DNA from: Vibrio tasmaniensis 1F-187
Lineage (GTDB): Bacteria > Pseudomonadota > Gammaproteobacteria > Enterobacterales > Vibrionaceae
DNA length: 34,208 nt
Assembly (NCBI RefSeq): GCF_000272405.2
Contig: NZ_AJZM02000016.1
Span: 1 to 34,208, forward strand
Direction of reading: 5' to 3'
A program made the translations under genes and the position numbers. Below, piece after piece: positions 26,260 through 34,208 of this stretch (position 1 is the first letter of the stretch; every line of letters starts with the position of its first letter). Below the pieces are notes generated by a model. It made no database searches. It was given only the letters and a program-made list of their open reading frames with translations, and was not told the origin of the DNA.

Positions 26260-26770
26260 TCATTACCTCACTTTGTGTATCTGGGGATTGTACTCCCTTC
26301 TGCACAAAATCAGCTAATTGATTTAACAAAGTTTTCATAGGAGTCGGCAATAAGTCTAAATCGACGCTATCCATCAAATTTTTCACTTCCAAGCCTAGCT
26401 CGGTATCGCCCTCAATAGACAGTCGACGTTGGAAGAAAAGCGTATCTGGGTCTTCTTTTCGCCCAGCAATCAACACGAGATCATTTAGATTGCCACTAAA
26501 ACTCACATCTTCATTGACCTCTTTATCAGCGACAACTAGTTGCTCATTTTTGTAGCTAATACACCAACTTAACCCCATATCTTTTATTGAAACTTTAAGC
26601 CACTTGTCTTCTAAGAACTCAAAATCACCATCCTCTAAAGCCTCCTTGAATACATTTTTCAATGCTTCTAATAAGGCTTTTTTTTGTACTGATTTTGGTA
26701 ATAACTGGACTGGAGATCGCAAAATTGATGCGGCATTTTGAACTAGTTGAGTGCGTATCTTGTTTATCAC
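26243..26770 (-). CDS. ubiT: Ubiquinone biosynthesis accessory protein UbiT
   Basis: This 175-residue protein carries an SCP2-type lipid-binding domain and matches E. coli UbiT (YhbT), needed for ubiquinone synthesis without oxygen. The signature KEDPDTLFFQRRLSIEGDTELGLEVKN spans the SCP2 core. I choose the GTG at 26768-26770 because it aligns with the E. coli start (174 residues) and has GGATAAG upstream. An ATG at 26810-26812 would add 14 residues and lacks a ribosome site. It shares a divergent control gap with the rocS-like gene. A dyad ATCAAA-N9-TTTGAT at 26845-26865 lies there, but it is not an FNR box. Confidence 0.9.
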   Translation of the reverse strand: MINKIRTQLVQNAASILRSPVQLLPKSVQKKALLEALKNVFKEALEDGDFEFLEDKWLKVSIKDMGLSWCISYKNEQLVVADKEVNEDVSFSGNLNDLVLIAGRKEDPDTLFFQRRLSIEGDTELGLEVKNLMDSVDLDLLPTPMKTLLNQLADFVQKGVQSPDTQSEVMNAYSN

Positions 26771-26976
26771 GTGACTTATCCGTAACTTTGTCAATAATAT
26801 AGAAAGCATCATAGATGATGTTGAGATCTCAGTTACTGTTATGTATCAAATTAATTCAGTTTGATGCTCGACCTTTAATATATTGATAATCGCAGTTATA
26901 GTAACTCTGGTCATGAAAATCACAGCGAATCGCTGCACTCACAAGTAAACATCGATAGCTGAACAAAAAGCAATCA

Positions 26977-29055
26977 ATGTTTATCGATAGCTCTTGGAGA
27001 ATTGGTAGTACTTTGATGCCTCCCCAGCAACTACAACATTGGTTTACACAGCTTACTGCAAACAGCCCGTTCTTTTTTGCGGTACTTGATGCTCAACATA
27101 ACTATTTTATAGTGAATGAGCGTTACTGTGATATTGCTGGTTTGAGTAAAACAGAGCTTGTAGGCATGAATGACCGCCAAACCTTGGGCGAGCAATTCTA
27201 CCAACACCTTAAGCCTTACTATGAGCGTGCATTCAATGGCGAAACGATTGAGGCGGAAATCACCCTAAACGAAACGGCTTTAGACACTAGCCTTCACTTC
27301 AGCCTATCTCCGCTTACCAATGGTAAAAAGACTGAATACATCATCTTTCACGCCTTCGATACATCTGAAAACCAAGTACTTGTCCGTTCTTTAGAAGAGT
27401 CTGAAGCGAAATTCCACAAGCTATCTCACCTGCTCCCAGACGGATTGCTATTAGTTGAAAACGACTACATTCTGTCTTCGAACCCTGCAGCTGCGCGCTT
27501 ACTTGGTTTTAACTCCACCACAGAATTGATTGGCGAAGAGTTAGGCCGATTATTTATCGATGAACAAACCAAAACAGTCTTTAATAATGACCTCAGCTCC
27601 ATTATTTCTGAGTCTGGCTTGGTTTGTTTAACGGGTGCTCGATGTGGCTTTGAACGTAAAGTTCAGTTAAATATCGACTCGACGGTCATTCTTGGAAGCA
27701 GTACCCAACTCGTACTTATTCAAGACGCTCAAGAAACAACAAAACAATACACACCCGCTAACAGTGAAGATGCCTACATCGATACACTGACTAAGCTCTA
27801 CAACCGACTTGGGTTTACCAAAAGCCTTGAGCAGTTCATTCACAACAAGACCCCTGTTGTGATGCTCTACTTAGACATCGATAACTTCAAAAATATCAAT
27901 GACTCACTTGGCCACCACATCGGTGATAAAGTGATTAAAGAGGTCGCATCTCGCTTAAAACGACAACTGCCTCGTCAAGCTATTATTGGCCATTTAGGCG
28001 GTGATGAATTTGGTATTATTCTGCCTGAACCTGAACACCCACGAACACCTGAAATACTCTCTGAAAAGATCATATCTCTGATCAACCAACCCTTCGATCT
28101 CCACCATTTTAGCAAGCGTTTAGCCTGCTCGATTGGTAGTGTGAGCTTTCCTCACGATGGCAGTGACGCTCGTATCTTGCTGCAGAATGCTGACACCGCA
28201 ATGTATGAAGCTAAGGATCGTGGACGCAACCGCCTGATCAAGTTCAACGAACAGATGAACAAAGAAGCGCGAATGCGACTGTGGCTTGAGATAGAACTGC
28301 AAAAAGCACTGCAACAGAACGGGCTTGAGGTTTGGTACCAACCAAAAGTAAATGCGCGTGACTTCACCATTAACGGAGCAGAAGCTCTGGTACGTTGGAA
28401 ACACCCCGTAGAAGGTTATATTAGCCCTGCCGCATTTATTCCTGTAGCGGAACGAGCTGGCCTTATTGAACAACTTGGTCGTGTGGTAATGCGCGAAGTA
28501 TTTGCCACGGTGAAACGTTGGAAGATGCAAGGTATTTTACCTGGTCGCGTCGCGATCAACCTTTCACCAGAGCAGTTTGGTAATCCAAAATTGATTGATT
28601 TCATGGAGAAGTTGCTGCGCTCTACTGAGCTAGATCCAAGTGCGATTACCTTTGAGCTTACAGAAAGTGCCGTAATGAGTGATAGTGAGCACACGCTTCA
28701 AATGCTGAACGCGATTAAGAGACTTGGCTTTGCGTTATCCATTGATGACTTTGGTACGGGTTACTCTTCTCTATCTTACCTTGCTCGCTTTCCGATTGAT
28801 GAGCTTAAAATTGACCGAGCTTTTATCTCAGATATCGATACCTTACCAAAGCAAATTACCGTAATTGAAAACATCATCAACCTTGGGAAATCTCTCGATT
28901 TAACCGTGGTTGCAGAGGGTGTCGAAACCAGTGAACAAGCAACCCTGCTGTCTAACCTCAACTGTGGTTCAATTCAAGGTTTCCACTTCTATCGCCCTCA
29001 ACCAAAACAAGAGGTTGAAGAACTGTTCGCCCAAAACCGTCGTCACAAGAATTAA
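26977..29055 (+). CDS. rocS: PAS-PAS-GGDEF-EAL protein (RocS-like)
   Basis: This 692-residue protein combines two PAS-like domains (about 20-130 and 140-250), a diguanylate cyclase domain and a c-di-GMP phosphodiesterase domain. GGDEF is intact at residues 341-345, but the inhibitory RxxD site that should lie at 332-335 reads PRQA. The EAL motif is at 469-471. The other phosphodiesterase residues are present: Asn528, the ELTES glutamates, DDFGTGYSS near 590 and Lys611. Both activities are therefore possible. The neighbourhood next to ubiU/ubiV matches V. cholerae VC0653 (rocS), the basis for the symbol. A second in-frame ATG at 27016 is a possible start. There is no membrane segment. Confidence 0.85.
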   Translation: MFIDSSWRIGSTLMPPQQLQHWFTQLTANSPFFFAVLDAQHNYFIVNERYCDIAGLSKTELVGMNDRQTLGEQFYQHLKPYYERAFNGETIEAEITLNETALDTSLHFSLSPLTNGKKTEYIIFHAFDTSENQVLVRSLEESEAKFHKLSHLLPDGLLLVENDYILSSNPAAARLLGFNSTTELIGEELGRLFIDEQTKTVFNNDLSSIISESGLVCLTGARCGFERKVQLNIDSTVILGSSTQLVLIQDAQETTKQYTPANSEDAYIDTLTKLYNRLGFTKSLEQFIHNKTPVVMLYLDIDNFKNINDSLGHHIGDKVIKEVASRLKRQLPRQAIIGHLGGDEFGIILPEPEHPRTPEILSEKIISLINQPFDLHHFSKRLACSIGSVSFPHDGSDARILLQNADTAMYEAKDRGRNRLIKFNEQMNKEARMRLWLEIELQKALQQNGLEVWYQPKVNARDFTINGAEALVRWKHPVEGYISPAAFIPVAERAGLIEQLGRVVMREVFATVKRWKMQGILPGRVAINLSPEQFGNPKLIDFMEKLLRSTELDPSAITFELTESAVMSDSEHTLQMLNAIKRLGFALSIDDFGTGYSSLSYLARFPIDELKIDRAFISDIDTLPKQITVIENIINLGKSLDLTVVAEGVETSEQATLLSNLNCGSIQGFHFYRPQPKQEVEELFAQNRRHKN

Positions 29056-29222
29056 TTAAACACGCCCTCCAACACCAAGCTAAAGCGTAAATTCGCCATT
29101 CGTCAGTACCTCAAATGGGGTAAAAGCAGATTTATCCATCTAAACCTGCCTTACATCAATTCCGTCATTCATAATTCTTCATAAAATACTCGCTTCAATT
29201 TTATTCTATTGGTAGTGAGCAA

Positions 29223-30236
29223 ATGGAACTCTTATGCCCAGCGGGTAACTTACCTGCTTTGAAAACCGCTATTGATTGCGGTGCGGATGCTGTCTATATC
29301 GGATTCAAAGACGATACGAATGCCCGACACTTCGCAGGCCTTAACTTTGCGGGTAAAAAGCTCGATCGTGCTGTGCAGTATGTACATGACCGCAACAAGA
29401 AAATTCACGTTGCCTTAAATACTTTTGCTCACCCAAACGGCTTTGAACGCTGGACTAACGCTGTAGATAACGCCGCCGCACTAGGCGTTGATGCGCTGAT
29501 CATCGCTGACATTGCGGTGTTCGAGTACGCTGCAAATAAATATCCAGAACTAGAGCTGCACTTATCAGTACAAGCATCTGCGACCAATGCAGCCGCTATC
29601 GACTTCTATCATAAAAATTTCAACGTTAAGCGTGTGGTATTGCCGCGCGTATTGTCGATCCATCAGGTCAAACAGCTTTCTCGTAACATCACTTCTGACG
29701 TTGACCTCGAAGTATTCGCTTTTGGTAGCTTATGTATCATGGCAGAAGGCCGTTGCTACCTCTCTTCATACATGACGGGTGAATCGCCAAATACGGTTGG
29801 GGCATGTTCTCCAGCAAAATACGTTCGCTGGCAAGAAACGGATGGTGGACTTGAATCTCGCTTGAACGAAATCCTTATCGACAAGTATGAAGCAGGTGAG
29901 AACGCAGGTTACCCAACGCTATGTAAAGGCCGATTTGAAGCAGAAGTAGATGGTGAGCGAAAGCGTTATCACGCACTTGAAGAGCCAACTAGCCTTAACA
30001 CACTATCTATGTTGCCTGAGCTTTTCGCCGCGAATGTTGCTTCTGTGAAGATTGAAGGTCGCCAACGTAGCCCTGCTTATGTCGAGCAAGTCACTCGCAC
30101 TTGGCGCGCAGCCATCGATCGCTACTTAGCGAACCCTGAACAATACCAAGTGGAACAAGCTTGGAATGCGACACTGGCGAATGTATCTGAAGGTACACAA
30201 ACCACGCTTGGCGCTTACCACCGTAAATGGCAATAG
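29223..30236 (+). CDS. ubiU: Ubiquinone biosynthesis protein UbiU
   Basis: This 337-residue U32-type protein forms with UbiV an iron-sulfur complex for oxygen-independent ubiquinone hydroxylation. The four cluster cysteines are Cys171, Cys178, Cys195 and Cys234, with the same spacing as in E. coli UbiU (169, 176, 193, 232). The N-terminus MELLCPAGNLPALKTAIDCGADAVYIG follows the family closely. It is the first of two genes with a 6-18 bp gap to ubiV. The gap from the rocS-like gene is 167 bp and probably holds the promoter; I see no good FNR box. Confidence 0.94.
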   Translation: MELLCPAGNLPALKTAIDCGADAVYIGFKDDTNARHFAGLNFAGKKLDRAVQYVHDRNKKIHVALNTFAHPNGFERWTNAVDNAAALGVDALIIADIAVFEYAANKYPELELHLSVQASATNAAAIDFYHKNFNVKRVVLPRVLSIHQVKQLSRNITSDVDLEVFAFGSLCIMAEGRCYLSSYMTGESPNTVGACSPAKYVRWQETDGGLESRLNEILIDKYEAGENAGYPTLCKGRFEAEVDGERKRYHALEEPTSLNTLSMLPELFAANVASVKIEGRQRSPAYVEQVTRTWRAAIDRYLANPEQYQVEQAWNATLANVSEGTQTTLGAYHRKWQ

Positions 30237-30254
30237 AGCCAAATGGAGAACTCA

Positions 30255-31133
30255 ATGAAATACGCATTAGGCCCTCTACTTTATTTTTGGCCAAAACAAG
30301 ATGTTGAAAGCTTCTATGAGCAAGCAAAATCAAGCTCTGCCGACATCATCTACCTCGGTGAAGCGGTGTGCTCAAAGCGCCGTGAGATGAAAGCAAAACA
30401 CTGGATGGACATAGCAAAAGAGCTGTCTGATTCAGGTAAGCAAGTGGTGCTATCGACGATGGCGTTGTTGGAAGCGCCAAGCGAAGTCAACATCATGAAG
30501 AAGTACATTGATAACGGTGACTTCGCCATTGAAGCCAATGATGTATCTGCGATTCAACTGGCAAGTGAAAGTAAGGTGCCTTTTGTTGTTGGCCCTGCGG
30601 TGAACACCTACAATGCACGCACTCTGAACCTGTTCTTGAAACAAGGTATGACGCGTTGGTGTATGCCCGTTGAGCTTTCTCGCGAGTGGCTAAGCAACGT
30701 AATGACACAGTGCGAAGAGCTTAATATTCGTAATAAGTTCGAAGTAGAAGTGTTTAGCCATGGCTACTTACCTCTTGCTTACTCTGCACGTTGCTTTACA
30801 GCCCGAGCAGAGAACAAAGCCAAAGACGATTGCGAAACCTGCTGCATCAAATACCCAACAGGTCTACAGGTCGAAAGCCAAGAAGGCCAATCGGTATTTA
30901 ACCTTAATGGTATCCAGACGCAATCAGGTTACTGCTACAACCTAGTCAATGATCTGCCGAGTATGCATGACTTGGTCGATGTCGTTCGCCTGAGTCCATT
31001 GGGTATCGACACTTTCTCTGAAATCAATAACTTCAGAGCGAACGAGCAAGGTCAAAAACCAATGAAGATTGAAAGCCGCCAGTGCAATGGCTACTGGCAT
31101 CAGCTTGCGGGTTTAGACGTTAAAAACATCTAG
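30255..31133 (+). CDS. ubiV: Ubiquinone biosynthesis protein UbiV
   Basis: This 292-residue partner of UbiU starts at the ATG at 30255 (MKYALGPLLYFWPK), which has GGAG 7 nt upstream. A start four codons earlier is open but would overlap that ribosome site. The expected cluster ligands Cys39, Cys180, Cys193 and Cys197 are all present and match the E. coli positions exactly. The enzyme pair works under anaerobic conditions, so these genes make ubiquinone available for low-oxygen respiration. A shared terminator follows. Confidence 0.94.
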   Translation: MKYALGPLLYFWPKQDVESFYEQAKSSSADIIYLGEAVCSKRREMKAKHWMDIAKELSDSGKQVVLSTMALLEAPSEVNIMKKYIDNGDFAIEANDVSAIQLASESKVPFVVGPAVNTYNARTLNLFLKQGMTRWCMPVELSREWLSNVMTQCEELNIRNKFEVEVFSHGYLPLAYSARCFTARAENKAKDDCETCCIKYPTGLQVESQEGQSVFNLNGIQTQSGYCYNLVNDLPSMHDLVDVVRLSPLGIDTFSEINNFRANEQGQKPMKIESRQCNGYWHQLAGLDVKNI

Positions 31134-31165
31134 TTTCTAGAGTTAAACCCATCAGCCACAGAGAC

Positions 31166-31195
31166 AAAAAGGTCTAGCATTCGCTAGACCTTTTT
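31166..31195. terminator. Bidirectional terminator, ubiV / MATE gene
   Basis: AAAAAGGTCTAGC (31166-31178) pairs with GCTAGACCTTTTT (31183-31195) in a perfect 13-bp stem with a 4-nt loop. A and T tracts flank it on both strands. Confidence 0.92.
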
Positions 31196-31217
31196 AATTC
31201 TACTTAAGAAATACGAC

Positions 31218-32474
31218 CTATGCCGCCGCTGTATTCATCGGTGAGACATCGAGCTTCTTTACATCTTTGTAGAGCATCACCACCACCACCACGCTTAGCG
31301 CAATATTAGACAGTGGGTACGCAACCCAGATCCCCGGCACACCGTACAACTTAGGCATAATGTACAAGAAAGGTAACTGGATAAGCATATTACCTAGCAT
31401 GACAAACATCGCTTTACTGCCTTTGTTGACCGCCTGATAGTAAGCACCCGCTACCACTAAGAAACCATCAAGCGCCAGTGCAAACATGTGTAATCGAATA
31501 CCCAACACGGTGTACTCGACTAGCTGAGGTTCATCTGAGTTAAAGACTGACACAAACTCACGTGGGAACGCGTTCAGAAGCAGCACGAACGCCACACCAA
31601 TCAATACCGAACTCATCATCGCAATCTTAAGTAGCTTACGGATATTCGCTTGGTTACGCGCACCATGGTTATAACTCACCAATGGTTGCATGCCGTTGGC
31701 GATGCCTTCAGCTGTGAGATAATAAACCGTCACTATGTAGCCCAAAATCGCGTAAGCACCAATCATCAACTGGTCGCCATATTGAGAGAACAACGCATTG
31801 TGCAGCGCAACCATCATCGAACCATACGCATACATAAAGAAGCTTGATGTACCGATAGCGAAGATTTCAGGAATTACCGATAACTTCAGTCTCAGTTCAT
31901 TCCAACGCAAGCGCAGGTTTGCTCGACGTGAGAAGAAGTAAGCCAGACCCAGACCGGTTACTACAAACTGAGCAATCGCGGTTGCCAGTGCTGCACCTTT
32001 CAACTCCCAACCAAACTGAGCAATAAACAGATAATCCAGAGCTATATTGATCACCGCACCGACAATCATCAGTATGGTGGCTAAGTTAGGGCTGTCATCG
32101 TTACGCAGTAAAAACGGCATCGCGATCGAACCTAGCGTGAAGACACTCGCGCCAATCAGAATGTGTAAGTATTGCAGGCCAAGTTCATACACTCTCCCTT
32201 CTGCGCCCTGCCAAAGCAAGAAGTTATCAGCAAACAAAAACAGCAATGCAGAAACAATAGGTGTTATCGCCAACAACAAGGTTAAACCTGTTGCTAAGAT
32301 CTCCTTAGCGCCTTGAGTATCTTTTTCACCTTGGCGAATCGAGACAAGCGCACCTGTACCTACACCCACCAACATACCAATACCGAGAATCGAACCAATC
32401 ACAGGCCACGCAACATTGATACCTGCAAGTCCATCAGCCCCCACATAGCGGCCAATGAAGATGCCATCCACCAC
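31218..32474 (-). pseudogene. MATE-family efflux gene lacking its 5' end
   Basis: This reading frame encodes 418 residues of a MATE transporter with about eleven or more hydrophobic helices, starting in VVDGIFIGRYVGADGLAG. Complete relatives have about 30 residues before this point, including most of the first membrane helix. Upstream the frame reads through YASYQ and meets a stop at 32508-32510, and the only possible start is GTG without a ribosome site. The similarity stops near 32485, where AT-rich repeat-bearing DNA begins. I infer that an insertion or deletion removed the 5' end and that the gene is probably not functional. The C-terminus is intact. Confidence 0.75.
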
Positions 32475-32593
32475 TTGGTAAGAAGCGTAATCACATAAAA
32501 AATTTTGTTAGCTGGATGAGTGGGTGGGTTAGTAAAGCCCGTACTAGTTAGGGTTTAAATAAGAATCTCCCTACTACACCAATCAAAAAAGCC

Positions 32594-32619
32594 AACTAAC
32601 AAAAAAGTTTTTGTTAGTT
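32594..32619. repeat. Near-perfect palindrome containing the GTTAG motif
   Basis: AACTAACAAAAA (32594-32605) and TTTTTGTTAGTT (32608-32619) are perfect 12-bp arms separated by AG. It may act as a weak terminator for the helicase gene, because GGCTTTTTT follows on the minus strand. It could also be paired recognition sites. Confidence 0.75.
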
Positions 32620-32711
32620 TTCTATTCTTACCTTCTTCCTTTGCCTCATCCCTTTATGAAAATATTGCATATCAGAAGCATTGGCACTTTCTGTTAGTGT
32701 CATTCTAGTAC

Positions 32712-32739
32712 GGTGTTGGCACATGAATGTGCCAACACC
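32712..32739. repeat. 28-bp palindrome after the helicase gene
   Basis: GGTGTTGGCACAT (32712-32724) and ATGTGCCAACACC (32727-32739) are perfect 13-bp arms separated by GA. No T tract follows on either strand, so an operator, recombination site or protected mRNA end is more likely than a terminator. Confidence 0.85.
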
Positions 32740-32813
32740 ATAAGTAAGTTTACTATTTCTGTTAGTTATCAAGTAAACTGATTGAGCCACTACTGAGTTC
32801 AAGCACTCATTCG

Positions 32814-34208
32814 CTAGGCATCAATAACTTTCCTTGACAACTTTTCTACTTCATCAGTCAACAAACTAGATAAACTTACCTGTCTTTTATTAACTGCTGT
32901 TTCTGTAGTGATTGCCTCTCTCAGTACCTTTTCACTGCCCAAAAAATACAGGGACTTTTCTGCTCTAGTAATTGCAGTGTAAACCCAAGAGTTATCCATA
33001 ATTCGACTTCTAGAAAGTGGTATTATCACCTGTTCAAACTGACTTCCTTGAGCCTTATGTAAGGTAATAGCGTAAGCTAGCACCAAGTCATCAATGTGAT
33101 CATAAGTAACGTCAATTACAGCACCTGTATCTGTTTCGACCTTTACTATTGCTTTAACAAGATCATGACTACAGACCTCAATAATCTTACCTAGAGTGCC
33201 ATTCTGAATATCAAGCTTGTAGTCGTTTTTCGTAAAAATGACAGGGTCATTAAGGCGTAACCCAACATCTTCAAACTCACCATCAAATGAAAGAAACACT
33301 TTCTTACCGTATGGATTTTTAATTGCTTGGCAATACTCATTGATTTCACGAGTCAACTTTCTGGTCGGAGTGATAATCTGACAATTTCCTCCCAATTCTA
33401 AATACAGTTCGACTGCTGAATCTACTAAGGAATCATAAGGTGTGTTTTTAAAGCTGATATTCTTGAAGGACAAGTTTTCAGGAATGATTTTGTTTCGGAT
33501 TTGGTTTGAGTAAAAAGGGATTCCAGAAGATTCCTTTTGTCGCTGCACTACATCCAGCTTCACCGTACTAACAACATCACTGCGAACAATTTCGCTCAAG
33601 ACCAATCCTGAACCAATCGGTGCTAACTGAGCGTCATCCCCAACAAATATAATTCTCGTAGATGGAGGTATCTTCATTATGAGACGGTACAAGCTAAGGA
33701 TATCGACCATTGAAGTTTCATCGATAATTAAAAGTGTCGGCTTATCTGACTCAAACTCACTTTCATCAAGCATGGCTAACCTATGAATTGTGTAAGTTGG
33801 CATATGAATCGATTCGCTTAGCCTTTTCGTTGCTCGACCTGAAAGAGCTGTAGCAAATATTTTAAATCCAGAGTATCGATAAGCATCAACAATTGCTTTA
33901 AGGACTGTTGTTTTACCTGTGCCAGCACCGCCAGTAATACAAAACACTTTAGTCTCTAAGCTTCTTACTACTGCTTCCCCTTGCTTATGAGAGAGAGGGA
34001 AAGATATGCCTTCTAAGGATTTTCGGTGTGATTCATCAAATACGGTTAACCATTCACGTTTCTCAGATAGCTTAGCAAGTCGCTTTGCTATGACTTTCTC
34101 CATAATGTAAGTGCCAGTATTATGAATTCTTTCACTATTGGGATCGTAGTAGACAGCCAAAGAACTATGGGCATTAATAATAGCTTTGATCCGCACCAGA
34201 AGTTTTGG
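32814..34208 (-). CDS. RecD2-like superfamily 1 DNA helicase, 5' end outside window
   Basis: The visible 464 residues form the motor part of a RecD-type helicase. Walker A (GGAGTGKTT) lies around 33907-33933, Walker B is LLIIDETSMVD, and motif III is GDDAQLAPIGSG. The C-terminal motifs are YAITLHKAQGSQF and VYTAITRAEKSLYFLG. The frame stays open to the right edge (PKLLVRIKA), so the start lies outside. The GTG at 34196 is unlikely to be real. RecD2 proteins normally have about 700 residues with an N-terminal helix-hairpin-helix region, which may lie beyond the edge. It is adjacent to the broken MATE gene and the repeat-rich junction, so it is probably cargo of a mobile element. A stand-alone housekeeping RecD is less likely here. 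Confidence 0.85.
   Translation of the reverse strand, partial: PKLLVRIKAIINAHSSLAVYYDPNSERIHNTGTYIMEKVIAKRLAKLSEKREWLTVFDESHRKSLEGISFPLSHKQGEAVVRSLETKVFCITGGAGTGKTTVLKAIVDAYRYSGFKIFATALSGRATKRLSESIHMPTYTIHRLAMLDESEFESDKPTLLIIDETSMVDILSLYRLIMKIPPSTRIIFVGDDAQLAPIGSGLVLSEIVRSDVVSTVKLDVVQRQKESSGIPFYSNQIRNKIIPENLSFKNISFKNTPYDSLVDSAVELYLELGGNCQIITPTRKLTREINEYCQAIKNPYGKKVFLSFDGEFEDVGLRLNDPVIFTKNDYKLDIQNGTLGKIIEVCSHDLVKAIVKVETDTGAVIDVTYDHIDDLVLAYAITLHKAQGSQFEQVIIPLSRSRIMDNSWVYTAITRAEKSLYFLGSEKVLREAITTETAVNKRQVSLSSLLTDEVEKLSRKVIDA

Larger units (their letters stand above)
32475..32813. other. Repeat-rich junction between MATE remnant and helicase
   Basis: No convincing gene lies in these 339 bp. The segment has six GTTAG motifs on the plus strand (32507, 32528, 32547, 32613, 32693 and 32761), four of them within TTT(T/C)TGTTAG-like contexts. 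It also holds a 26-bp and a 28-bp palindrome. Repeated sites near a gene breakpoint resemble a transposon terminus with several transposase-binding sites, though no transposase is visible in the window. Confidence 0.55.

Noticed and set aside
26845..26865. FNR box for ubiT
   Set aside because: The dyad reads ATCAAA-N9-TTTGAT, the inverse orientation and wrong spacing compared with TTGAT-N4-ATCAA.
29056..29222. FNR box upstream of ubiU
   Set aside because: Only a partial ATCAA element is present, without its partner half.
32500..32770. Integron attC (VCR-like) sites
   Set aside because: GTTAG contexts do not fit GTTRRRY with a matching RYYYAAC partner, and no cassette structure is seen.
32614..32802. 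Open frame of 62 codons on the minus strand in the junction
   Set aside because: It has no ribosome site, spans the palindromes and has no recognisable motif.

Overview
The window looks like part of the larger chromosome of a Vibrio, probably close to the Splendidus clade. The evidence is the very close match of the nucleoside transporter to V. cholerae CNT, the fusA2-radA-pilZ-serB-smp-deo neighbourhood, and protein-level similarity throughout. This is judged by eye; no database search was run.

Layout. (1) 1-3010, minus strand: the first genes of a tad (Flp pilus) locus, read flp1-flp2-prepilin peptidase-winged-helix AAA+ ATPase-cpaB/rcpC. The locus continues out of the window to the left. 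A divergent AraC-type regulator (3204-3953) faces it. (2) 4044-7317: a long-chain acyl-CoA ligase, a DUF1127-type small protein divergent from a GcvA-like LysR regulator, and a VF530-family small protein. A 7-bp tandem repeat and a bidirectional terminator follow. (3) 7507-15542: a second EF-G (fusA2), radA, a two-PilZ-domain protein (plzC-like), serB and smp. (4) 15656-21749, minus strand: the deoCABD nucleoside catabolism operon preceded by nupC, with candidate CRP and repressor sites and a stem-loop in every gap between deo genes. (5) 21954-25600, minus strand: yjjV with an overlapping small DUF5363-type gene, prfC, rimI and holD. (6) 25756-31133: yhbS and ubiT on the minus strand, then a PAS-PAS-GGDEF-EAL protein (rocS-like), ubiU and ubiV on the plus strand. 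These hold the oxygen-independent ubiquinone genes (ubiT, ubiU, ubiV) with a c-di-GMP enzyme between them. (7) 31218-34208: a MATE efflux gene that lacks its 5' end, a 339-bp non-coding stretch with repeated GTTAG motifs and two near-perfect palindromes, and a RecD2-like helicase cut by the window edge. I read this end as the boundary of an inserted mobile element.

How the genes work together. NupC imports nucleosides. DeoA and DeoD phosphorolyse them, DeoB isomerises the pentose 1-phosphate and DeoC splits deoxyribose 5-phosphate. plzC and rocS add c-di-GMP binding and turnover to a window that also carries a surface pilus. From holD to radA (nupC aside) the gene order resembles the E. coli holD-rimI-prfC-yjjV-deoCABD-smp-serB-radA region, so this is an old backbone. 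The accessory parts are the tad locus on the left and the interrupted MATE/helicase end on the right.

The least explained items are the AAA+ ATPase family inside the tad locus, the stem-loops of the deo operon (one is a complete intrinsic terminator just before deoD), and the interrupted MATE gene with its repeat-rich junction.
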